Below are positions 1 through 5,934 of a DNA stretch of 6,767 nucleotides, one piece after another. Source of the DNA: Bacteroidetes/Chlorobi group bacterium ChocPot_Mid (GTDB lineage Bacteria; Bacteroidota; Ignavibacteria; Kapaibacteriales; UBA2268); contig RCNQ01000024.1 of the NCBI GenBank assembly GCA_003731675.1, forward strand, positions 1 to 6,767, written 5' to 3'. Position numbers and translations under genes: made by a program. The notes beneath the pieces were generated by a model. The model was not told the DNA's origin. It did not search any database and saw nothing but the letters and a program-made list of their open reading frames with translations. Within the stretch, counting starts at the first letter, position 1; every line of letters begins with the position of its first letter.

Positions 1-2094
1 CAAGGAACACCGACTCCAAGTTTCAATGGCTTAACTTATCTTGAACTAGAAGTCTCAAGTACTGACCCGACAGATGATGTGGTCCCGTGGATTTGGAAGA
101 TACCAATTTATATAACAGATAATAATTTACTTCCGAACTTAACAAAAGAATTCGGTGCCGCTTATAACATCAATGTCTTCAAGAACCAATCCATATTAAC
201 TTCCATGAAGGCAGTTGACCAGGATAAAACACTCGGTAAACTTGACTCTACATTTTATGATTTCTATCTTTGGGATACTAATAAAAATCAATACCATGAT
301 ATCCCAAGTGCTACATTCACTATTCAAGGCGACTCTGCACTGTTCAACTGGGTACCAACAATAAATGATGTAGGCAATTACAAACTGGTAGGTCAGGCAT
401 GGGATTATTATATGAAAATGGATACATGCAAAAGTGATGTAAGTGTTTACTATATGAAACCTGATTTCTCTTCTACATGCCCCGTAGGATTTGCACCACT
501 TTCAGTAACATTTACTGATAAATCTGTTGCCGAAAATACTACCATTACACAATACAAATGGAGCTTCGACGATGGAAGCTTCAGTACCGACAGGAACCCT
601 GTGCATGCCTTTACAAATTCTGGCACTTACACAGTTAGTTTGGAAATCTATAATGGCATCAACAGAGTCGAAGAACGAAAATTCTTCTATGTCGTGGTTA
701 ATTCAATTGATTTCAAAGCTGATACTACTTCTGGTTTTGTTCCTTTTGAAGTACCTTTCCGCAACCTTTCAACAACTGAGTTACCATTGTCAATAACAAG
801 CAATACAGCAACTTCAGTAGAATTCTCATGGCTTTGGGAAATGGGTGACGGTAAGACAGTAAGAGAAAAAGAACCACTTTATACCTACAATGACCCGGGT
901 ATTTTCACTGTATCCTTAACTGGAATCATTTACTATACATATCCAATCAATGATTCGACAACAAAAACAGATACAGTAGTTTCAGCCAAGAAAATGAAAA
1001 CAGATTATATAACAGCTATTGGTGACCTAATGGCTAATTTCGAAGCTGATGTTACTGATGGTTACGCTCCGTTAAAAGTTAAATTCACAGATAAATCAAC
1101 CGGTCAACCAACTGCTTGGCTTTGGACATTTGGCGATGGTAGCCCTGACGGAACAACACAAAATCCCGTTCATACATATACAACACCAGGAGTTTACAAT
1201 GTAAGTCTGACAGTTTATCGAGGTGAACTACAAAATAAAAAGCAAAATTCACAGATGATAAATGTTCGTCAACCTGTAACTGCAGCATTTACTGCAAGTC
1301 CAACTACAGGTACAGCACCATTGTTAGTAACATTTACTAACCAATCATTAGGTGATCCTCCAATTACAGCTTGGTATTGGGATTTCGGTGATGGAGCAAC
1401 AAGTGTTGAAAAAGACCCGACTCATCTTTACAGAAACTCTGGCTCTTACAATGTAACCTTAATAGTTGATAACACTGACAAACGTGATACATTAACAAAA
1501 AACAATTACATTGTAATTACCGCCGCTGAATTGAATGCTGACTTTTCAGCTGAACCATTATCAGGTGAAGCTCCATTAACCGTAAAGTTCACTGACCTGT
1601 CAACTGGAAACCCGACTGACTGGAGATGGTACTTCGGTTTCAACGATGCAACAAGTTCAGACAGAGACCCTGTTTATACATATCAAAATTCTGGGACTTA
1701 TACTGTTACTCTAATTGTATCAAAAGGAACTGAAATTGACACAACAATTAAGGAAAATTACATCATTGTTGGTGGAACCGGAATCAAAGAAATGATGGAA
1801 AATAGTTTTGAATTATTCCAAAACTATCCGAATCCATTGAGACATTCCACTACTATTAACTTTACTTTAAATTACTCATCTCAAGTTACTCTTAGAGTAT
1901 TTAATGTATTAGGAGAAGAAGTGAAAACATTCTTTAACGGACAAAAACATGATGCAGGGCATTACTTTGTAAGTTGGGATGGTAGAGACAACACAGGTCG
2001 TTTACTTCCTGCCGGTGTATATTACTACGAATTAACACTCGAAGGTAGTCAGTACCGTGTTGGTAAGACAAGAGAAATGATTATTGTGAAATAA
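1..2094 (+). CDS. Secreted multi-PKD-domain protein with type IX secretion sorting domain (5' end missing)
   Basis: The reading frame is open from base 1 to the TAA at 2092-2094 (697 residues visible), so the start and any signal peptide lie upstream; the GTG at 79 is an internal Val codon. Residues 1-153 look like an Ig/cadherin-like region, with a stretch resembling putative Ig (He_PIG) domains (FNWVPTINDVGNYKL, then a WD pair). Five PKD domains follow at about 154-234, 237-329, 346-422, 428-507 and 513-591, marked by WSFDDG, WEMGDG, WTFGDG, WDFGDG and a degenerate WYFGFND. Residues 602-697 form a FlgD-like type A sorting domain (FQNYPNP, WDGRDNTGRLLPAGVYYYEL, basic end). By family knowledge such proteins cross the outer membrane by the type IX system and are anchored or released; PKD arrays act as spacers or as adhesion or glycan-binding modules. 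No enzymatic domain is visible here; one could lie upstream. Family call is firm, precise role unknown. Confidence 0.93.
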   Translation, partial: QGTPTPSFNGLTYLELEVSSTDPTDDVVPWIWKIPIYITDNNLLPNLTKEFGAAYNINVFKNQSILTSMKAVDQDKTLGKLDSTFYDFYLWDTNKNQYHDIPSATFTIQGDSALFNWVPTINDVGNYKLVGQAWDYYMKMDTCKSDVSVYYMKPDFSSTCPVGFAPLSVTFTDKSVAENTTITQYKWSFDDGSFSTDRNPVHAFTNSGTYTVSLEIYNGINRVEERKFFYVVVNSIDFKADTTSGFVPFEVPFRNLSTTELPLSITSNTATSVEFSWLWEMGDGKTVREKEPLYTYNDPGIFTVSLTGIIYYTYPINDSTTKTDTVVSAKKMKTDYITAIGDLMANFEADVTDGYAPLKVKFTDKSTGQPTAWLWTFGDGSPDGTTQNPVHTYTTPGVYNVSLTVYRGELQNKKQNSQMINVRQPVTAAFTASPTTGTAPLLVTFTNQSLGDPPITAWYWDFGDGATSVEKDPTHLYRNSGSYNVTLIVDNTDKRDTLTKNNYIVITAAELNADFSAEPLSGEAPLTVKFTDLSTGNPTDWRWYFGFNDATSSDRDPVYTYQNSGTYTVTLIVSKGTEIDTTIKENYIIVGGTGIKEMMENSFELFQNYPNPLRHSTTINFTLNYSSQVTLRVFNVLGEEVKTFFNGQKHDAGHYFVSWDGRDNTGRLLPAGVYYYELTLEGSQYRVGKTREMIIVK
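460..1773 (+). repeat. Array of five tandem PKD domain repeats (protein-level)
   Basis: Five copies of an 80-90 residue module, each opening with an [AD]F-x(6-9)-G-x-[AV]P-[LF]-x-V-x-F-x-[ND]-x-S pattern and closing with [ST]-G-x-[FY]-[NT]-V-[ST]-L. Approximate bounds are 460-702, 709-987, 1036-1266, 1282-1521 and 1537-1773. Copies 3 and 4 carry the canonical W-x-FGDG turn; copies 1 and 2 have FDDG and MGDG; copy 5 has FGFND. Copy 2 has the longest insertions. The repeats are diverged at the nucleotide level, so they look like old duplications, not a recently expanded array. Confidence 0.9.
1804..2091 (+). other. C-terminal type IX secretion (Por) sorting domain, FlgD-like fold
   Basis: The last 96 residues of the PKD protein start with SFELFQNYPNPLRHSTTINF and continue with a hydrophobic beta pattern (VTLRVFNVLGEEV), a GH-Y-FVSWDGRDNTG segment and PAGVYYYEL, ending REMIIVK. 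This is the usual layout of the type A sorting domain in Bacteroidota and Ignavibacteriota, which is recognised by the type IX translocon and removed or processed at the surface. It implies that the host genome encodes Por/Spr secretion genes, which are not in this window. Confidence 0.88.
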
Positions 2095-2110
2095 CATTCC
2101 TGATAAAAAC

Positions 2111-2148
2111 AAAAAAACAGCGACTGGTTTGCCGGTCGCTGTTTTTTT
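2111..2148. terminator. Bidirectional rho-independent terminator between convergent genes
   Basis: A 17-bp stem pairs 2111-2127 with 2132-2148 around a TTTG loop. The only non-Watson-Crick pair is a T-G wobble (2125/2134). The G+C-rich core CAGCGAC..GTCGCTG is flanked by seven A on the left and eight T on the right, so the RNA has a U tract in either direction. It begins 16 bases after the PKD gene stop and ends 15 bases before the purH stop codon, so it can end both transcripts. Confidence 0.9.
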
Positions 2149-2163
2149 TATTTCAAATTAAAT

Positions 2164-3714
2164 TTAATGACGGAAATGTCTTAATCCTGTAAATACCATA
2201 GCTATATTATTATCATCAGCGGCTTTAATAACTTCTTCATCTCTGACTGAACCACCTGGTTGAATTACAGCCGTTGCCCCCGCTTCGACTGCATACAAAA
2301 CGCCATCAGCAAATGGAAAGTATGCATCAGAACCAACAACAGAACCTTTTAAATCAAGACCCATCAATTTAGCTTTCTCAACGGCTATCCTTGAAGAATC
2401 AACCCTTGACATTTGCCCTGCTCCTATCCCCAAAGTCCTGTCATGTGAAGTATATACGATTGCATTTGATTTAACATGTTTCGTAACCTTCCATGCAAAC
2501 ATCAATGCCTTCATTTCCTCTTCAGTTGGTTGTCTTTTTGTTACAACCCTCATCTTCTCCTCATCATACAGCAACATATCTGTAGTTTGAAGAAGATAGC
2601 CACCTGCAACAGACTTTAAATCATACTTAATTACATTTCTTAAATCATCGAAATTGACAGTAATAAGTCTTCTGTCTTTCTTTTTCTGTAATATTTCCAG
2701 TGCTTCGTCTGTGAACTTGGGAGCAATCAGTACTTCTGTAAATATGCTATGAATTGTCTCTGCGGTTTCCTTGTCCACAACCCGATTCATTACAATTATC
2801 CCTCCAAATGGTGAAGCATTATCGGTTGCAAAAGCTTTATTGTATGCCTCCGTTAATGTTGGTGCCGTTCCAACACCGCAAGGATTGGTATGCTTGATAA
2901 TAGCCACTGTTGGCTCATCGAATTCCAATATCAGCTTTGCAGCAGCATCAATATCAATAATGTTATTATTTGAAAGCTCCTTGCCGTGAAGTTTTTTGAA
3001 AATACTATTGAAATTGCCATATAACATCGAGCTCTGATGAGGATTTTCACCATACCTTAGTTTTTGCTCCAAAGTCATTCCAATAGTCAGTTTATCAGGG
3101 AACTCAATGTTGTTATATTCTCTGAAATACTTTGCTATAATTGAGTCGTAGTAAGCTGTATGCCCGAATACTTCACCTGCCAAAATAGCTCTGTACTCTT
3201 CCGATAAACAATTATTATTATCTTTAAGCATCTGAATAATTTCACTATATCTTGATGGATTGACAACAGGTGCCGACCATTGATAATTCTTTGCAGCAGA
3301 ACGTAGCATTGTTGGTCCTCCAATATCAATATTTTCCACTAATTCATCATGTGGACTGCCTTTAGCCAGTGTTTCTTCAAAAGGATAAAGATTGACAACA
3401 AGCAAATCAATAGATTTTATATTGAGGTCTTTCATTTGATTAACATGACTTTCCAAATCCAATCTTGCCAAAAGTCCTGCATGTACATTTGGATGAAGAG
3501 TTTTCACTCTGCCATCCATAATTTCAGGGAATCCAGTTAATTCACTTACGCTTTTTACATCAAGACCTATATCCTTGAGTAACTTGGCGGTTCCTCCTGT
3601 TGAATAAATCACAATACCAAGTTTAATTAATTCTTCTGCAAACTCAATTAATCCTGTTTTGTCAGACACAGAAATTAAAGCTGTCTTTATCTGGTAGTTT
3701 TCAGGTTTTAACAT
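2164..3714 (-). CDS. purH: Bifunctional AICAR formyltransferase / IMP cyclohydrolase (PurH)
   Basis: Cytoplasmic enzyme for the last two steps of de novo IMP synthesis: 10-formyl-THF formylates AICAR to FAICAR, which is then cyclised to IMP. With the ATG at 3714 it has 516 residues, normal for the family (about 510-530). The N-terminal MGS-like cyclohydrolase domain shows SVSDKTG (15-21), STGGTA (38-43), FPEIMDGRVKTLHP (62-75) and NLYPF (108-112). The transformylase part shows RYGENPHQ (220-227), KHTNPCG (274-280, with the catalytic Lys-His pair), SPFGG (301-305), SNAIVY (416-421), GAGQMSR (431-437), SDAYFPF (462-468), IQPGGSVRD (484-492) and the typical GLRHFRH end. The frame extends upstream to a TTG at 3756, but only the 3714 ATG has a well-placed Shine-Dalgarno and fits family N-termini. 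It lies 77 bases downstream of folC on the same strand with no terminator between, so co-transcription is likely. It appears intact. Confidence 0.97.
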   Translation of the reverse strand: MLKPENYQIKTALISVSDKTGLIEFAEELIKLGIVIYSTGGTAKLLKDIGLDVKSVSELTGFPEIMDGRVKTLHPNVHAGLLARLDLESHVNQMKDLNIKSIDLLVVNLYPFEETLAKGSPHDELVENIDIGGPTMLRSAAKNYQWSAPVVNPSRYSEIIQMLKDNNNCLSEEYRAILAGEVFGHTAYYDSIIAKYFREYNNIEFPDKLTIGMTLEQKLRYGENPHQSSMLYGNFNSIFKKLHGKELSNNNIIDIDAAAKLILEFDEPTVAIIKHTNPCGVGTAPTLTEAYNKAFATDNASPFGGIIVMNRVVDKETAETIHSIFTEVLIAPKFTDEALEILQKKKDRRLITVNFDDLRNVIKYDLKSVAGGYLLQTTDMLLYDEEKMRVVTKRQPTEEEMKALMFAWKVTKHVKSNAIVYTSHDRTLGIGAGQMSRVDSSRIAVEKAKLMGLDLKGSVVGSDAYFPFADGVLYAVEAGATAVIQPGGSVRDEEVIKAADDNNIAMVFTGLRHFRH

Positions 3715-3721
3715 AATAACA

Positions 3722-3726
3722 TCCTC
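3722..3726 (-). promoter_or_regulatory. Shine-Dalgarno site deciding the purH start
   Basis: On the minus strand GAGGA lies 7 bases before the ATG at 3714. The alternative in-frame starts, ATG at 3735 and TTG at 3756, lack a comparable motif at a suitable distance, so the 516-residue form is preferred over a 530-residue one. Confidence 0.7.
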
Positions 3727-3791
3727 ATTTATCATCAAAAAATATTTTCCAACCAATTATTTTATGCAATTTAAATCTTATATTCATTAAA

Positions 3792-5093
3792 TTAACTATG
3801 AACTTTTAACATTTTTTCCAAAACAGGTATTGCTTCACCTGCAAGATAAAATGAGCCAGATATAACAAAAGGATGCAATAACTCCTTCGAATATTTAATT
3901 GCATCACCAACATCTTTAAATTTAATCACCTTTTGAAATCTTAATTCTTTGGCAATACCTTCTAATTTATCCAAATCTATTGCTCTTTCTATGTTTGGTC
4001 TTGTTACTATTAAGTCATTACAAATCGGCTTGATGATTTCCAATATCGATTCAATATCTTTATCCTCCATTGCTCCGTAAACAAAATTCCATCTTTCAAT
4101 TTCAGGTCTATGCAATTTTAGAGTTTCAACCAATTTTTTTACTGCTTCTGGATTATGACCTGTATCTAAAATTATTAAATTATCATTTTGATATAACTGA
4201 ACTCTACCTTCAATCTTTGTGTTAGCTAAAATATTTTTGAAGCCATTTGTAATATTATCACTTGAAATTGAATAATGCTTTTTTAATATTTCTGTTGCTG
4301 TAATGACTTGTTTTATATTTTCCTTCTGATGTTTTCCAGCTAACGGCAAATTCACATTATCAATTCTTTCCTTCAATGTTTTAATGTCAAATGTTTGAGA
4401 AAAATCAGGATTATATTTACAATTCTCAACTTCACAAAAATCATTACTTTCAATAATTTCAGATTTCTTTGAGTTTGCAACATCAACAAATACTTTTTTT
4501 ACTGAATTATTATATCTGGAAATCACAGTCGGAGTGTTTTCCTTAATTATACCCGCTTTTTCATAAGCTATTTCTTCCAATGTATTCCCAAGATATTCTT
4601 TATGGTCAAAATCAATTGATGTAATTATTGATATTATCGGATTCAATATATTAGTAGAATCAAACCTGCCCCCCATTCCGGTTTCTATCACAGCAACATC
4701 AACATTATTTCTTGCAAAATACTCAAATGCCATAACTGTCGTAATCTCAAAGAAAGTGCATCCCCACTTTTTTTCACCGGGCATTAATTTTTCTGCTAAT
4801 TCAACCATTTCATCATCTGAAATATTATTGCCATTAATTTTGATACGTTCATTAAAATTCACCAGATGAGGCGAAGTATAAAGACCGACACTGTATCCTG
4901 CTTCCATTAATATAGAAGCCAGCATTGAACAAACTGACCCCTTACCGTTTGTCCCTGCCACATGTATTGAAGGAAACTTTTTATGCGGCTTACCAATATA
5001 TTCGGACAGATTCATTGTCCTTTCCAACCCGGGCTTTATTCCAAATCTTTGAAGTGAAAATAATTTATTTAAAATTTCCTCTTTTTTACTCAT
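3792..5093 (-). CDS. folC: Folylpolyglutamate synthase / dihydrofolate synthase (FolC)
   Basis: Mur-ligase-type ATP-dependent amide ligase, 433 residues, a usual FolC length. It joins L-glutamate to dihydropteroate to give dihydrofolate and/or extends the glutamate tail of folates in the cytoplasm; sequence alone does not tell which activities are present. Visible motifs: P-loop GTNGKGS (47-53), TSPH (73-76), ETGMGGRFDSTN (137-148), DHKEYLGNT (163-171), EKAGIIK (178-184, whose Lys is in the position of the carbamylated Lys of the family), GRVQ (296-299), DTGHN (310-314, where many FolC have DGAHN) and GSFYLAGE (413-420). The start at 5093 matches family N-termini; no Shine-Dalgarno is seen before it, which is common in Bacteroidota. 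A Bacteroidetes-type promoter lies just upstream, and purH follows downstream. Folates made here feed the PurH formyltransferase reaction. Confidence 0.95.
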   Translation of the reverse strand: MSKKEEILNKLFSLQRFGIKPGLERTMNLSEYIGKPHKKFPSIHVAGTNGKGSVCSMLASILMEAGYSVGLYTSPHLVNFNERIKINGNNISDDEMVELAEKLMPGEKKWGCTFFEITTVMAFEYFARNNVDVAVIETGMGGRFDSTNILNPIISIITSIDFDHKEYLGNTLEEIAYEKAGIIKENTPTVISRYNNSVKKVFVDVANSKKSEIIESNDFCEVENCKYNPDFSQTFDIKTLKERIDNVNLPLAGKHQKENIKQVITATEILKKHYSISSDNITNGFKNILANTKIEGRVQLYQNDNLIILDTGHNPEAVKKLVETLKLHRPEIERWNFVYGAMEDKDIESILEIIKPICNDLIVTRPNIERAIDLDKLEGIAKELRFQKVIKFKDVGDAIKYSKELLHPFVISGSFYLAGEAIPVLEKMLKVHS

Positions 5094-5128
5094 TTTATTA
5101 TTATATAAAAATTTTTATTTATTTTGCA

Positions 5129-5157
5129 CAAACTTAATAAAAAGATTGATAACCAAA
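5129..5157 (-). promoter_or_regulatory. Bacteroidetes-type promoter of folC-purH
   Basis: On the minus strand TTTG (5154-5157) is followed after 17 bases by TAAGTTTG (5129-5136), a perfect match to the -33 TTTG and -7 TAnnTTTG elements used by the primary sigma factor of Bacteroidetes. Transcription would start near 5123, giving a leader of about 30 bases before the folC ATG at 5093. The element lies in the 77-base gap between the divergent folC and SDR genes, so its -33 part falls just upstream of the SDR start. Prediction from pattern only. Confidence 0.65.
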
Positions 5158-5170
5158 TTAAACAAAGATT

Positions 5171-5899
5171 ATGAATAATGAAATTCTAAATAACAAAGTA
5201 ATATGGATTACAGGTGCCTCTAAAGGTATCGGAAGAGCTATCGCTGAAAATTTAAAATCTACCGGAGCAACATTAATCCTCAGCTCTTCAAGTATTAACA
5301 GCATAAAAAAAATAATGCCTGACTTTGTACAATACCCAAAAGTCTTTTTCTTGCCCTTCGATTTACGTTCTGAAGAAGAAATAAACCATACATTTCAAAA
5401 AATTAATTTATCTATCGGGAAAATTGACTTTTTAATCAACGACGCTGGTATTGGTAAATTCGCACCTTTTACTGAACTTTCAGCAGGTGATATGAATAAT
5501 ATGTTTGATGTAAATTTCAAAGGATTATTCCTACTTACCAAACTAACTCTGCCAAAAATGATTGAGCAAAAAAGTGGCGTTATAATCAATATACTTTCTG
5601 TTGTATTAAAAAAAGTTTTTACTGGTTCATCGCTCTATGCTGCATCAAAAGCCGCAGTGTTGGCAATGGACCGTTCACTTCGTGAAGAAGTCCGTAGCCA
5701 AGGCATAAAAATCATTGATGTTTTTCCTGGTGCTACTGAAACTGAAATCTGGACAGAAAAACAAAGAGAAAGATATGCCTCAAAAATGATGCAACCAAAG
5801 GATGTAGCCGATGCTATAATCAAAATTATGGAATTGGCTTCGAACAACAGATTGATGATTGAAGAAATTGTATTAAGACCACAAGGTGGTGATTTGTAA
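5171..5899 (+). CDS. Short-chain dehydrogenase/reductase (classical SDR)
   Basis: A 242-residue Rossmann-fold NAD(P)H-dependent oxidoreductase of typical classical SDR length. It shows the cofactor-binding TGASKGIG (14-21), an NDAG (90-93) in place of the common NNAG, Asn115 in DVNFKG, the catalytic Ser143, and Tyr156-x-x-x-Lys160 in LYAASK, followed by PGATET (186-191). The full Asn-Ser-Tyr-Lys tetrad is therefore present and an active enzyme is expected. No signal peptide or membrane segment is seen, so it should be cytoplasmic. Substrate cannot be told; SDRs of this size reduce or oxidise sugars, ketoacyl groups, sterols, pteridines and others. It is divergent from folC (77 bases) and 35 bases ahead of the GH13-like gene on the same strand, probably co-transcribed with it. 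Only a weak purine stretch (AAAG) precedes the ATG. The pteridine-reductase possibility is tempting beside folC, but nothing specific supports it. Confidence 0.93.
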   Translation: MNNEILNNKVIWITGASKGIGRAIAENLKSTGATLILSSSSINSIKKIMPDFVQYPKVFFLPFDLRSEEEINHTFQKINLSIGKIDFLINDAGIGKFAPFTELSAGDMNNMFDVNFKGLFLLTKLTLPKMIEQKSGVIINILSVVLKKVFTGSSLYAASKAAVLAMDRSLREEVRSQGIKIIDVFPGATETEIWTEKQRERYASKMMQPKDVADAIIKIMELASNNRLMIEEIVLRPQGGDL

Positions 5900-5923
5900 A
5901 TAAACTTAATAACTAATTATCAT

Positions 5924-5927
5924 GGAG
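5924..5927 (+). promoter_or_regulatory. Shine-Dalgarno site for the GH13-like gene
   Basis: GGAG lies 7 bases before the ATG at 5935, the same spacing as the purH site. The nearby ATG at 5922 opens a frame that stops after six codons, so 5935 is the supported start. Confidence 0.7.
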
Positions 5928-5934
5928 CACAATT

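Noticed and set aside
79..81. GTG as a start codon for the PKD protein
   Set aside because: The same frame is open back to base 1 with plausible protein sequence and no Shine-Dalgarno before 79; the gene runs in from upstream.
527..796. 89-codon plus-strand frame inside the PKD gene
   Set aside because: It lies wholly within the well-supported PKD reading frame and has no recognisable domain; a shadow frame.
1085..1288. Minus-strand frame opposite PKD domain 3
   Set aside because: Antisense shadow of a conserved coding region, with no family resemblance.
2771..3540. Several short frames overlapping purH on both strands (2771-2989, 3135-3329, 3349-3540)
   Set aside because: All are covered by the purH frame, whose motifs are continuous across the region.
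3715..3756. TTG (3756) or ATG (3735) as the purH start
   Set aside because: They add 14 or 7 residues not expected from the family, and GAGGA with 7-base spacing supports the ATG at 3714.
5105..5118. Perfect 14-base AT palindrome in the folC leader as an operator
   Set aside because: It consists of A and T only in a very AT-rich gap, so chance is likely, and no second copy or known operator consensus is seen.
4925..5137. Plus-strand frame of 70 codons crossing the folC start and the intergenic gap
   Set aside because: It is mostly antisense to the conserved FolC P-loop region, lacks a ribosome site, and its hydrophobic tail comes from AT-rich promoter DNA.
5119..5153. Plus-strand promoter for the SDR (TTATTTTG at 5119-5126, or TTGCAC-N17-GATAAC at 5125-5153)
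   Set aside because: The first has a mismatch in the -7 element and no TTTG at the right distance. The second is a weak sigma70-like match with a very short leader. Neither is good enough to annotate.
5395..5847. Two minus-strand frames inside the SDR gene (5395-5589, 5635-5847)
   Set aside because: They are antisense to the intact SDR catalytic core and show no domain of their own.
5171..5899. SDR as a pteridine or dihydrofolate reductase partner of folC
   Set aside because: The idea rests only on proximity; the genes are divergent and no pteridine-reductase-specific motif is visible.
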